Positions 8,943 through 17,244 are shown, numbered from the stretch's first letter. The stretch is 64,000 nucleotides of DNA from Thermohalobaculum sp039513195 (GCA_039513195.1 JBCCRM010000012.1:1-64000), one strand, 5' to 3'. Numbers and translations are program-made. The notes: generated from the letters alone by a model not told the origin.

Positions 8943-9305
8943 CACGGCACCGGCGCCGCAACGCGGGTCGGGCGCGGGCATGTGATAGGACTGCGGATCT
9001 CTCCGCGCCGCGTCCACGGGCAAGGGCGCGCTGCAGAGACCGAAATCGTCATTGCAGAGGTCATCCGCGTCATCGGCTCCGTGGCTGTGCCATGCGGCCC
9101 GCGGCCGGGCGCGATTCGGTGTTGCGGCGGGGATAGCGCGCGCCTAAGCAGGTGGCAATGAGCAGCGCGCCCGGCGGGGTGCGGAGCGGATCCGAACCGG
9201 GCCGACCCAAACAGGGGGCCGCTGGCGGAGCTGATCTGATCGGGCCCGACGGCCCGCGCCCTCCGCTATGGCCGCGATGCAGGCCCGACGCACGGAGGAG
9301 AGACC
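8943..9305. other. Divergent regulatory region between two B12 operons
   Basis: About 360 bp separates the minus-strand cobT operon from the plus-strand cbiX operon, so promoters for both should lie here. I looked for the conserved cobalamin riboswitch boxes (gccactg and agccaggagacc) on both strands and did not find them, unlike at 21625-21850. A GGAGGAGAG ribosome binding site stands just before 9306. No promoter hexamers could be assigned with confidence. Confidence 0.45.
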
Positions 9306-9488
9306 ATGACCCGCCAGACCGCCCGCATCCTCGCCGCCTCGCTCGTCCTTCTGCCTACAAGCGCGCTGGCCCATGGGATGCATATCGGCGACAATTCCGG
9401 CCACAGCCACGCGCCGGAAGCGCTGGGGATCGCCCTGCTCGCGGGCGCGATTGCAGTATTCCTGGCCCGACGCGGCAAGCGCCGGTGA
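9306..9488 (+). CDS. Small secreted His-rich membrane-anchored protein
   Basis: A 60-residue protein: a signal peptide (MTRQTARILAASLVLLPTSALA), a short His-containing segment (HGMHIGDNSGHSHAPE), then one hydrophobic helix and a basic tail (RRGKRR). The layout predicts a metal-binding periplasmic stub held in the inner membrane. Similar tiny proteins with Ala-His-rich segments occur beside B12 genes in other alphaproteobacteria (I believe the DUF6732 group, not certain). A very strong GGAGGAG ribosome binding site precedes the ATG, and its stop overlaps the GTG of cbiX. A role in cobalt handling is inferred from context only. Confidence 0.65.
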   Translation: MTRQTARILAASLVLLPTSALAHGMHIGDNSGHSHAPEALGIALLAGAIAVFLARRGKRR

Positions 9489-10684
9489 GCCGCATCGGGG
9501 TCATGCTCTGCGGCCATGGCTCGCGCAGCAAGGCGGCGGTGGATGAGTTCGCGCAGTTGGCCAGTGGGTTGCGCCCACGCTTCAAGGAATGGCCGGTGGA
9601 GTACGGCTATTTGGAGTTCGCCAATCCGGTGATCCGGCTGGGCCTGGACCGGCTGCGAGACCAGGGCTGCGATCGCATCCTGGCGGTGCCGGGCATGCTG
9701 TTCGCGGCGATGCATGCCAAGAACGACATCCCGACCGTGCTGAACACCTACGCGGCGGAGCATGGCATCCGCGTCGATTACGGGCGAGAGCTGGGGGTGG
9801 ACCCCCGGATGCTCGCCGCCGCCGCGGCCCGGATCGATGCGGCGATGGCAGCGGCGGATGCCACCCATGGCCAGGTGCCGGCGCACGAGACCTGTCTAGT
9901 GGTGATCGGGCGCGGTGCATCGGACCCCGATGCGAATGGAAATGTCGCCAAGATTGCCCGACTGTTGTGGGAGGGGATGGGTTTTGGCTGGGCCGAGACC
10001 GGGTTCTCCGGGGTCACCTTCCCGCTGGTCGAACCCTGCCTGGAGCGCGCCGCGCGCCTCGGCTTCAGGCGGTTGGTCGTGTTTCCCTATTTCCTCTTCA
10101 CAGGCATCCTGATCGACCGGATCTATGGGTTCACCGATCAGGTGGCGGCAGCGCATCCCGATCTTCAGATCATCAAGGCGGGGTATCTGAACGACCATCC
10201 GCAGGTGATCGCGACCTTCGCCGAACGGGTCACGGAGATCCTGGACGGACCGCCGGCCATGAATTGCGGGATGTGCAAGTACCGGACGCAGGTCCTAGGC
10301 TTCGAGGCCGAGGTCGGCATGCCGCAGGAGAGCCACCACCACCATGTCGAGGGTCAGGGCGCACAGGCGCCGGGCTCGAACGTTGCAGACTGCGGCCATT
10401 GCGCGTCGTTCTGCACTGGGGCGTGTCGGCTTCTAGCGCAGGACGCGGGTGGCGGACACCACCATCACCATGGGCACGGAGATCGGCACGGGCGTCATCA
10501 CCACGATCATGGCCACGGGCAGCATCACCACGGTCATGGGCACGACCATCATGGGCACGACCGTCATGGCGACGGCCATCACCATCACCACCATGGGCAT
10601 GACCACCACCACCCACCCTATCCCCATGCAGCCCACCCGCTTGGGCCGGAAAGCGTGCGCAAGCACATCAAGAGCGACGCATGA
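9485..10684 (+). CDS. cbiX: CbiX-type sirohydrochlorin cobaltochelatase with Fe-S motif and His-rich tail
   Basis: CbiX inserts cobalt into sirohydrochlorin. The 399-residue protein is the long form: two chelatase halves (MLCGHGSRSK with catalytic His11; a second half from LVVIGRGASDPDANGN, where the matching position is Arg, not His). It then has MNCGMC at residues 259-264, the MxCxxC motif that binds a 4Fe-4S centre in the Bacillus megaterium enzyme; a second Cys cluster DCGHCASFCTGAC at 302-314; and a tail (about 325-385) that is more than half His. The GTG at 9485 was chosen because it overlaps the preceding stop (GTGA); the frame is open further upstream, but that would run through the previous gene. 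Confidence 0.9.
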   Translation: MSRIGVMLCGHGSRSKAAVDEFAQLASGLRPRFKEWPVEYGYLEFANPVIRLGLDRLRDQGCDRILAVPGMLFAAMHAKNDIPTVLNTYAAEHGIRVDYGRELGVDPRMLAAAAARIDAAMAAADATHGQVPAHETCLVVIGRGASDPDANGNVAKIARLLWEGMGFGWAETGFSGVTFPLVEPCLERAARLGFRRLVVFPYFLFTGILIDRIYGFTDQVAAAHPDLQIIKAGYLNDHPQVIATFAERVTEILDGPPAMNCGMCKYRTQVLGFEAEVGMPQESHHHHVEGQGAQAPGSNVADCGHCASFCTGACRLLAQDAGGGHHHHHGHGDRHGRHHHDHGHGQHHHGHGHDHHGHDRHGDGHHHHHHGHDHHHPPYPHAAHPLGPESVRKHIKSDA

Positions 10685-11610
10685 CGGCGGATCCGCTTTT
10701 CGACGCCTATGTGATCGTCGATTGGTCGGCCCGCGCGGTGCCTTCGCCCAAACGCCCGGTCGCGGACGCGATCTGGTGGGCAGTCGCGCGGCGGCAGGGG
10801 CAAAGGGTGTCGGTGGAGGAGCCCGTCTATTGCCGCACCCGAGCCGCCGCGATCGCCGCCTTGGCCGATCTCTTCGCCGCGGAGCTTTCGGCGGGTCGAC
10901 GGATTTTGGCGGGCTTCGACTTCCCGTTCGGCTATCCGGAGGGTTTGGCGGCGCGCGTGACCGGCAGCCCGGAGACGCTGAGACTTTGGCAGTGGCTGGC
11001 GGACGCGATCGAAGACGGTCCCAACAATGCCAACAACCGGTTCGAGGTCGCGGCCCGGATCAATCGGCTCTTCGACGGGGTTGGGCCATTTTGGGGCTGT
11101 CCCGTCGGGCGCGGGATCGCCGATCTTCCCATGAAGGGCCGTGCGCGCCACGGCATCGACCACCCAGCCGAGCGGCGCATCGTCGAGATGCGGCAGCGGA
11201 GCGCGCAGCCCACCTGGAAGCTCTTCACCACCGGCTCTGTGGGCGGACAGATCCTGTTGGGCCTGCCAGCGCTCGAACGCTTGCGGCAGGATCCGCGGTT
11301 TGTAGGGCGGGTCGAGATCTGGCCGTTCGAGACCGGGCTGGCGCCGCCGCGCGGCAGCGCAATTGCCGAGATCTATCCCTCGCTTCTGGACGATGCCGTG
11401 GCTGCGCAGAGATGGGATGGCGAAATCAAGGACCGCGCCCAGGTCCGGGTCAACGCCGCGGCCTTTGCGCGCCTCGATGCCGCTGGCGGGCTGGCGCCTC
11501 TCTTCGCTGGCTCGGCGGACCTGACGGCCTGCGAGCGAGATTTGGTGGCGCGGGAGGAAGCCTGGATCCTCGGCGTCGGGCATCGAGACGCATTGAGGGC
11601 GGCCGCATGA
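10681..11610 (+). CDS. Unknown protein in the B12 operon, possible RNase H-like fold (DUF429-like)
   Basis: I do not recognise a characterised family. The 309-residue protein shows spaced acidic motifs that resemble DUF429 proteins (predicted RNase H-like fold): VIVDWSA with Asp14 on the first strand, AGFDFPFGYP with Asp80, VEIWPFE with Glu212, and a further AEIYPSLL. No signal peptide or membrane segment is seen. It overlaps cbiX upstream and cobH downstream by four bases each (ATGA), so it is translated together with corrin-ring genes. A role in the pathway, for example as a scaffold or replacement for a missing step, is possible but rests on position only. Confidence 0.6.
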   Translation: MTADPLFDAYVIVDWSARAVPSPKRPVADAIWWAVARRQGQRVSVEEPVYCRTRAAAIAALADLFAAELSAGRRILAGFDFPFGYPEGLAARVTGSPETLRLWQWLADAIEDGPNNANNRFEVAARINRLFDGVGPFWGCPVGRGIADLPMKGRARHGIDHPAERRIVEMRQRSAQPTWKLFTTGSVGGQILLGLPALERLRQDPRFVGRVEIWPFETGLAPPRGSAIAEIYPSLLDDAVAAQRWDGEIKDRAQVRVNAAAFARLDAAGGLAPLFAGSADLTACERDLVAREEAWILGVGHRDALRAAA

Positions 11611-12251
11611 GCCTGCCGCCGCCCCTTCGCTATGAGCGCGACCCAGAGGAGATCTATCGCCAGAGCTTTGCAACGGTGGCGGCAGAGGCGCGGCTCGACC
11701 ATCTGCCGGACGATCTGCGGCCGGTGGCGATCCGGCTGGTCCATGCCTGCGGGATGACGGATGTTCCCAACCGGCTGGCCTGGGACCCGGCTGTGGGCGC
11801 CGCTGCGCGAGCGGCCCTGACGTCTGGTGCGCCCGTGCTCTGCGATTGCGAAATGGTGGCCGCCGGCGTGATCCGGCGCCTTCTACCGCCCGGTGTCGAC
11901 GTCGTGGTGACCCTGAACGACGAGGATGTGACGCATCGGGCGGCGGCTATTCGAAACACGCGGTCGGCGGCGGCCGTGGAGCTTTGGCGCGAGAGGCTGG
12001 GCGGAGCGGTGGTGGCTGTGGGCAATGCGCCGACGGCGCTTTTCCACCTGCTCGAGCTGTTGGATGACGGCTGGCCGAAGCCGGCAGCGATCCTGGCCTT
12101 TCCGGTGGGCTTCGTCGGGGCGGCTGAGTCGAAGGCGGCCCTCGCCGCGGATCCACGCGGGGTGCCGTTCCTGGCCCTGCGTGGCCGGCGCGGCGGATCG
12201 GCGATGGCCTCGGCGGCGGTCAACGCCCTGGCGGCCGCGGTGTCCCAATGA
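11607..12251 (+). CDS. cobH: Precorrin-8X methylmutase
   Basis: CobH moves the C-11 methyl group to C-12, forming hydrogenobyrinate. The 214-residue protein carries the family blocks RLVHACGMTD with His46, matching the catalytic His, VLCDCEMVAAGV, TRSAAAVELW, GNAPTALF and PVGFVGAAESK. The ATG at 11607 overlaps the stop of the preceding unknown gene; the frame is open much further upstream but only as an antiphase reading. Length is normal. It is followed by a 208-bp gap containing a long palindrome before cobL. Confidence 0.95.
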   Translation: MSLPPPLRYERDPEEIYRQSFATVAAEARLDHLPDDLRPVAIRLVHACGMTDVPNRLAWDPAVGAAARAALTSGAPVLCDCEMVAAGVIRRLLPPGVDVVVTLNDEDVTHRAAAIRNTRSAAAVELWRERLGGAVVAVGNAPTALFHLLELLDDGWPKPAAILAFPVGFVGAAESKAALAADPRGVPFLALRGRRGGSAMASAAVNALAAAVSQ

Positions 12252-12389
12252 CGATCCCAGCACGCCGAGCGTCTTGGCGAAGGCGAGGTCGGGCGGCGCC
12301 TGCAGTTCGGTCGACTATGGCTGAACTGACCGGCAGCCCAGCCGCATTCCCGGCGCTGATATCGATGGGACCAGGATGCCGCAGCGCGC

Positions 12390-12430
12390 GCGCGGCCATC
12401 TGCGGGCGGCCCGCCCGCAGATGGCCGCGC
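12390..12430. repeat. 41-bp near-perfect palindrome between cobH and cobL
   Basis: Two 20-bp arms (12390-12409 and 12411-12430) are perfect reverse complements around a single base. The outermost 10 bp of each arm (gcgcggccat / atggccgcgc) are the same as the outer stem of the cloverleaf at 14473-14552. There is no T-run after it, so it does not look like a simple terminator. It lies 29 bases before the cobL start. Confidence 0.85.
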
Positions 12431-12459
12431 CCCACAAGCCCCGAGGCCGCCAGGAGATG

Positions 12460-13692
12460 ATGGACGCCGCCCCACCATGGCTCACCGTTGTCGGCATTGG
12501 CGAGGACGGGATGGCCAGCCTCTCCGCAGCGGCTCGGCGAGCGGTAGAGACCGCTGAGATCATCGTAGGAGGGGATCGCCACCATGCGCTCATCTCCGAC
12601 GCGACGGCCAAACGCATCGCCTGGCCGCATCCCTTCGACGCACTGATCGACACGCTCCGCGCGCATCGTGGCCAGCGAATCGTTGTGCTTGCGACCGGCG
12701 ATCCGCTCTGGTACTCCGTCGGCGCTCGGATCGGCCGGGCGATCCCCCCCGCGGAAATCGCCTATTACCCACAGCTCTCTGCTTTTCAATGGGCGGCCTG
12801 CCGGATGGGTTGGTCGCTTGCGGATGTCGAGACGGTCACCGCCCATGGCCGCCCGGCCGCGCAGGTGATCCCGGCCTTTTGGCCAGGCGCGCGGCTTCTG
12901 ATCCTTACCGCCGGACCGGAAACACCGGGTGAAATTGCGCGGCTGTTAACGGATCGGGGGTTCGGCGCGTCGGAAATGACGGTGCTCGGCAATCTTGGTG
13001 GGGAAGGGGAGACCCGGATAGGCGGCGCCGCCGCAGCCTGGGCGAGCAACGATCCAGCCGCCAAGATGCCCCCCTTCCATACGGTTGCGGTACAGTGTCG
13101 TGGTTATCCGACTATGCCGCTCTCGAGGCTGCCTGGGCTCCCCGACCAGGCTTTCGACCATGATGGCAAGATCACCAAGCAGGAGGTGCGCGCTGCGACG
13201 CTTGCGAAGCTGATGCCGGCCCGTGGCGCGCTTCTTTGGGACATCGGCACCGGTTGCGGCTCGGTCGCGGTCGAGTGGATGCGCGCCGCGCCGGACGCTT
13301 TGGCCATTGGGATCGACCCAGCGGTGGATCGCCTGGCCATCGCGGCCAATAACGCCCAAGCGCTGGGCGTGCCGAAGCTGAGGCTGGTCGAGGGAACGGC
13401 ACCCGGAGCGTTGGAAGGGCTGCCAGAACCCCAGGCGGTCTTTGTCGGCGGCGGGCTCAGTTGGCCGGTTGTTGAGACCGCCATCGCTGCGCTGCCGCAG
13501 GGCGGTCGCCTGGTGGCAAATGCGGTGACGCTGGAGAGCGAAGCGCTTCTGATCGCGCTGCAAACTCGGTTTGGCGGCACGTTGACGCGGATCTCGATCG
13601 CACGCGCGGAGCCGGTCGGCCCGCATCGAGGCTGGCGCCCGCTCATGCCGGTTACGCAATGGGCGTTGATCCGGCAGGACGAGACATCGTGA
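12460..13692 (+). CDS. cobL: Precorrin-6Y C5,15-methyltransferase (decarboxylating)
   Basis: CobL methylates C-5 and C-15 and decarboxylates the C-12 acetate. The 410-residue protein is the usual fusion: an N-terminal CbiE-like tetrapyrrole methyltransferase (WLTVVGIGEDG at the start, VLATGDPLWYSVG) and a C-terminal CbiT-like SAM domain with LLWDIGTGCGSVAVEW at about residue 260. AGGAG lies immediately before two adjacent ATG codons (12457 and 12460); the second has the better spacing, though both are too close to be ideal. Its stop overlaps the GTG of cobI. Confidence 0.94.
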   Translation: MDAAPPWLTVVGIGEDGMASLSAAARRAVETAEIIVGGDRHHALISDATAKRIAWPHPFDALIDTLRAHRGQRIVVLATGDPLWYSVGARIGRAIPPAEIAYYPQLSAFQWAACRMGWSLADVETVTAHGRPAAQVIPAFWPGARLLILTAGPETPGEIARLLTDRGFGASEMTVLGNLGGEGETRIGGAAAAWASNDPAAKMPPFHTVAVQCRGYPTMPLSRLPGLPDQAFDHDGKITKQEVRAATLAKLMPARGALLWDIGTGCGSVAVEWMRAAPDALAIGIDPAVDRLAIAANNAQALGVPKLRLVEGTAPGALEGLPEPQAVFVGGGLSWPVVETAIAALPQGGRLVANAVTLESEALLIALQTRFGGTLTRISIARAEPVGPHRGWRPLMPVTQWALIRQDETS

Positions 13693-14396
13693 GCGGCACG
13701 CTCTACGGCATCGGGGTCGGCCCGGGGGATCCGGATTTGATGACACTGAAGGCAGCGCGCCTGCTCGACCGCCTGACAGTGGTCGCCTATCCCGCACCCG
13801 ACCATGGCGAGAGCTTCGCGAGGGCCATTGCCGCCGGCCATCTACGCCATGACGTCACCGAGATCCCAATGGTGGTGCCGATGCGCACCAACCGCTACCC
13901 AGCCCAGGACGTCTACGCCGCGGCGGTCACCGAGATCACGGCGCATCTTGAGGGAGGCGTCGATGTCGGCGTCCTGTGCGAGGGTGATCCGTTCTTCTAT
14001 GGCTCCTTCATGTATCTGCATGCCCGGCTCTCCGGTAAACATATCATCGAGGTGGTCCCTGGGGTCTCGTCGCTCGGCGCCTGTGCGGCGGCGCTCGGGT
14101 GGCCGCTCGCAGCACGGAACGAAGCGCTGACCATCCTGCCCGGCCCGCTGGCGGATGCGGAGTTGCGCCCACGGATCGAGGCGGCGGAGGCGGTCGCGAT
14201 CCTGAAGGTGGGGCGGCATTTGACACGATTGCGGGCGCTGATCGACGCGATGGGGCTGACCGGGCGTGCCGGCTATGTGGCCCATGCGAGCCTGCCAGCA
14301 TGCCGTGCGCTTCCCTTGAAGGAGGCCCCGGTAGAGGCGCCCTATTTCTCGATGTTGCTGATCTACCGCGGAGAGGATCCTTGGCTCACCAGATGA
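13689..14396 (+). CDS. cobI: Precorrin-2 C20-methyltransferase
   Basis: CobI uses SAM to methylate precorrin-2 at C-20. The 235-residue protein has the tetrapyrrole methylase signatures YGIGVGPGDPDLMTLKA near the N-terminus, VLCEGDPFFYGSFMYLHARL around residue 97, and VVPGVSSLGACAAALG. The GTG at 13689 overlaps the TGA of cobL (GTGA); an ATG 30 bases earlier is open but would overlap cobL further. A 248-bp gap with a four-stem palindromic element separates it from the next gene. Confidence 0.94.
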   Translation: MSGTLYGIGVGPGDPDLMTLKAARLLDRLTVVAYPAPDHGESFARAIAAGHLRHDVTEIPMVVPMRTNRYPAQDVYAAAVTEITAHLEGGVDVGVLCEGDPFFYGSFMYLHARLSGKHIIEVVPGVSSLGACAAALGWPLAARNEALTILPGPLADAELRPRIEAAEAVAILKVGRHLTRLRALIDAMGLTGRAGYVAHASLPACRALPLKEAPVEAPYFSMLLIYRGEDPWLTR

Positions 14397-14472
14397 CCGA
14401 TGGATGGCGGCGGCGGGGCTGCGCCCTGCAGCCTCTGCCTCCCGTCGTTCCGGCCGGCAGCGAAGCGCCAAG

Positions 14473-14552
14473 GCGCGGCCATGCGCGGTACCGCGCACGG
14501 AGAGCCTACGGGCTCTCCGCACCGCGCTCGTATCGAGCGCGGATGGCCGCGC
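14473..14552. repeat. Perfect four-stem cloverleaf element
   Basis: Four stems with no mismatches fold this 80-bp stretch into a closed cross. The outer stem pairs 14473-14482 with 14543-14552 (10 bp). Inside are three hairpins: 14483-14496 (6 bp, or 5 bp with a GTAC loop), 14498-14519 (9 bp closed by a TACG tetraloop, UNCG type in RNA), and 14522-14542 (9 bp, TAT loop). Only three unpaired linker bases remain at the junction. It is not a tRNA: no D- or T-loop consensus and no CCA site. The outer stem is identical to that of the palindrome at 12390-12430. I infer a small mobile or structural element of unknown type. Confidence 0.85.
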
Positions 14553-14644
14553 TTTCGCCAGCCCCCAGCATCGGCGCGATGGCCGCTAACGGCGCGCCAA
14601 GCCGCAGCGCCGGAGGCCTCCGCCCGAGAGGCAAGAGATAACCG

Positions 14645-16483
14645 ATGGGTCCGGTGGTTCTTTGCCTCTCTGCCAACGGAGTGCCGATGGCGCAGAGGGT
14701 TACCAAGGCCATCAACGCCGAGATCCATGGGCTGACCGGCCGCGTCGAGAGCTGCGACGCGTTCTTCGACAATGCGATCGACCATATCCGCGATATCTTT
14801 TTGGCGGGCCGCCCATTGATCGGCCTCTGCGCCGCGGGCATCCTGATCCGGGCCGTCGCACCGCATCTCGCCGATAAACGCGATGAGCCGCCGGTCCTGG
14901 CCGTCGCGGAGGATGGCAGCGCCGTCGTGCCTCTGATCGGCGGGCATCGGGGCGCGAACGCCATGGCGCAGCGGATCGCCCACGTTCTTGGGGTTGCTCC
15001 GGCGATCACCACGGCCGGAGACAGCGCGTTCGGCGTCGCCCTTGACGATCCGCCGCCGGGTTGGCGCCTCGCCGATACCAGTGCCGCAAAGGATGCCATG
15101 GCGGCCCTGCTCGCGGGCTGTCCAGCGCGTCTCTCCGGCGCAGTGCCGGATTGGCTTGCCCCGCTTGTCGCCACAGGCCAAATCGCCGTGTCATCCGGGG
15201 CGAGTGCGGTCCGGTTGCAGGTCGAGAATGCCCCGCCCCTCGACTATCACCCACGCACCGCGATCCTCGGCGTCGGCTGCGCCCGGAACTGCCCGCCGGA
15301 GGAGTTGGCCCGGCTGGCCGAGGCGGCGCTGGCGGAGGCGGAGATCGACAAGGCCACACTAGCCGGGATCGCGTCGCTGGACCTCAAAGCCGACGAGGCG
15401 GCGGTCACGGCGCTTGCCGCTGAGCTGGCGCTGCCGACGACGTTTTTTTCCGCCGAAGCGCTGGAAGCGGAGACACCAAGGCTCGCGACCCCCTCTGACA
15501 TCGTGTTCTCGGAGGTTGGCTGCCATGGCGTGGCAGAAGGCGCGGCCCTCGCCGCCGCAGGATCCGATGCGACCCTGCGCCTCGCGAAGCGCAAAACTGC
15601 GAGGGCCACCGTCGCGATCGCCGAGGCGCCGGCGCCGATCGCAGCACTGCCCGGGCGCCCGAGGGGCCATCTGGCGATCGTCGGCATCGGCCCGGGTCAA
15701 AGCGCCTGGCGCACGCCCGAGGCGACGCGTCTGATTGCGGCGGCCGAGGAGCTTGTCGGATATGCGCTCTATCTGGACCTGCTGGGACCGCTCGCGGGCG
15801 GAAAGCCGCGCTCGGAGTTCGCGCTCGGCGAAGAGGAAGCGCGCTGTCGCTATGCCCTGGAGCGCGCCGGCGAGGGGCGGCGGATTGCCCTGATCTCGTC
15901 CGGCGATGCGGGGATCTATGCCATGGGCGCCCTGGTCTTCGAACTGCTCGACCGGCCGGCGGCTGCGCATGGCATCTCTGCCGCAGCGCGGCGGGTGGAG
16001 GTTGTGACGGCGCCCGGGATCACCGCGATGCAGGCCGCCGCTGCCCGGGCGGGCGCGCCGCTCGGCCACGACTTCTGCGCCATCTCGCTGTCGGATCTGT
16101 TGACCCCGCGGGCCGATATCCTGCGCCGGGTGCGCGCGGCGGCCGAGGGGGACTTTGTCGTGGCCTTTTACAATCCGGTCTCGATGCGGCGGCGGGTTCT
16201 GTTGGCGGAGGCGCGGGAGATCTTGCTGGCGCATCGCCCGGCGGAGACGCCGGTTTTGCTGGCGGCGAACCTCGGCCGGCCGGAGGAGCGGTCGGTGCAT
16301 CGGACACTCGAGGATCTCCGGGTCGAAGAGGTGGACATGCTGACCACGGTCATCGTCGGCTCGACCGTCAGCCGGGTGGTCGAGCTCGGCGACGGGCCGC
16401 GGTTTTATACGCCCAGGGGATATGCGGCCAAGCACACCACCGTCGAGGCAACGGGTGCCGCAGTGGCGGAGGACCAGCGATGA
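14645..16483 (+). CDS. cobJ: CbiG-CobJ fusion: cobalt-precorrin-5A hydrolase-like plus precorrin-3B C17-methyltransferase
   Basis: This 612-residue protein joins two B12 enzymes. Residues ~1-330 are CbiG: the N-terminal domain (GLCAAGILIRAVAPHL and VVPLIGGHRGANAMAQ), a middle part, and the CobE-like C-terminal domain (GVGCARNCPPEEL). Residues ~345-600 are CobJ: LAIVGIGPGQSAWRTPEA, LISSGDAGIYAMG, VVTAPGITAMQAAAARAG, DFVVAFYNPVSMRRR. CbiG opens the delta-lactone in the cobalt-early route; CobJ contracts the ring by C-17 methylation. Fusion should couple two adjacent steps. Its stop overlaps the cobM start (ATGA). Confidence 0.93.
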   Translation: MGPVVLCLSANGVPMAQRVTKAINAEIHGLTGRVESCDAFFDNAIDHIRDIFLAGRPLIGLCAAGILIRAVAPHLADKRDEPPVLAVAEDGSAVVPLIGGHRGANAMAQRIAHVLGVAPAITTAGDSAFGVALDDPPPGWRLADTSAAKDAMAALLAGCPARLSGAVPDWLAPLVATGQIAVSSGASAVRLQVENAPPLDYHPRTAILGVGCARNCPPEELARLAEAALAEAEIDKATLAGIASLDLKADEAAVTALAAELALPTTFFSAEALEAETPRLATPSDIVFSEVGCHGVAEGAALAAAGSDATLRLAKRKTARATVAIAEAPAPIAALPGRPRGHLAIVGIGPGQSAWRTPEATRLIAAAEELVGYALYLDLLGPLAGGKPRSEFALGEEEARCRYALERAGEGRRIALISSGDAGIYAMGALVFELLDRPAAAHGISAAARRVEVVTAPGITAMQAAAARAGAPLGHDFCAISLSDLLTPRADILRRVRAAAEGDFVVAFYNPVSMRRRVLLAEAREILLAHRPAETPVLLAANLGRPEERSVHRTLEDLRVEEVDMLTTVIVGSTVSRVVELGDGPRFYTPRGYAAKHTTVEATGAAVAEDQR

Positions 16484-17244
16484 CGGTGCATTTTATCGGC
16501 GCCGGGCCCGGTGACCCAGAACTGATCACCGTCAAAGGGCAGCGCCTGATCCGGTCCTGCCCAGTTTGCCTCTATGCGGGGTCGCTGGTGCCCCAGGCGG
16601 TCGTCGCGGAAGCGCCGCAGGGCGCGCGGGTGATCGACACGGCGCCCATGACGCTGGATCAGATCATCGCCGAGATCGGGGCAGCCCATGGCCGCGGCGA
16701 GGCGGTGGCGCGGGTGCATTCCGGCGACCCCTCGCTCTATGGCGCGATTGCCGAGCAGATCCGGCGGTTGCGGGCGCTCGGCATCCCCTATGACGTGACG
16801 CCGGGCGTGCCCGCCTATGCGGCGGCCGCGGCGGCTTTGGGGCGGGAGTTGACCCTGCCGGAAGTGGCGCAGACGGTCATTTTGACCCGCACGGCGATGC
16901 AATCCTCCGCCATGCCGCCGGGCGAAGACCTGGAGACGCTAGGGCGCACCGGGGCAACGCTGGCGATCCACTTGTCGATCCGCAATCTGCGGGAGATCGA
17001 GAGGGCGCTGACCCCCCATTACGGAGCCGACTGCCCTGTGGTGGTGGCCTATCGGGTCGGCTGGCCGGATCAACAGTTTCTGGAAGGAACGCTCGCGACG
17101 ATCAGGGAGCAGGTGCGGGCCGCAAAGATCACACGGACGGCACTGATTTTGCTCGGCCCGGCCTTGCGGGGGACGGCGTTCCGGGACAGCGCGCTCTATG
17201 ACGGTGCCTATGCCCATGTGCTGCGTCCGGCGCGGAGCGGCTGA
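16480..17244 (+). CDS. cobM: Precorrin-4 C11-methyltransferase
   Basis: CobM adds the C-11 methyl group from SAM. The 254-residue protein begins with the class signature FIGAGPGDPELITVKGQRL and contains VHSGDPSLYGAIAEQ and DVTPGVPAYAAAAAALG, all typical of the tetrapyrrole methylase fold. The ATG overlaps the end of the cbiG-cobJ gene by four bases. It is the last gene of the plus-strand cbiX-to-cobM operon and converges on cobB, whose end is 73 bp away. Confidence 0.95.
   Translation: MTVHFIGAGPGDPELITVKGQRLIRSCPVCLYAGSLVPQAVVAEAPQGARVIDTAPMTLDQIIAEIGAAHGRGEAVARVHSGDPSLYGAIAEQIRRLRALGIPYDVTPGVPAYAAAAAALGRELTLPEVAQTVILTRTAMQSSAMPPGEDLETLGRTGATLAIHLSIRNLREIERALTPHYGADCPVVVAYRVGWPDQQFLEGTLATIREQVRAAKITRTALILLGPALRGTAFRDSALYDGAYAHVLRPARSG

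Noticed and set aside
9041..9305. Possible second cobalamin riboswitch upstream of the cbiX operon
   Set aside because: The gccactg and agccaggagacc boxes are absent on both strands; only a loose GGAGGAGAGACC resemblance next to the start codon, which is better explained as a ribosome binding site.
14473..14552. Reading the cloverleaf as a tRNA gene
   Set aside because: It lacks the T-loop and D-loop consensus, the anticodon loop is too short, and stem lengths do not fit a tRNA.
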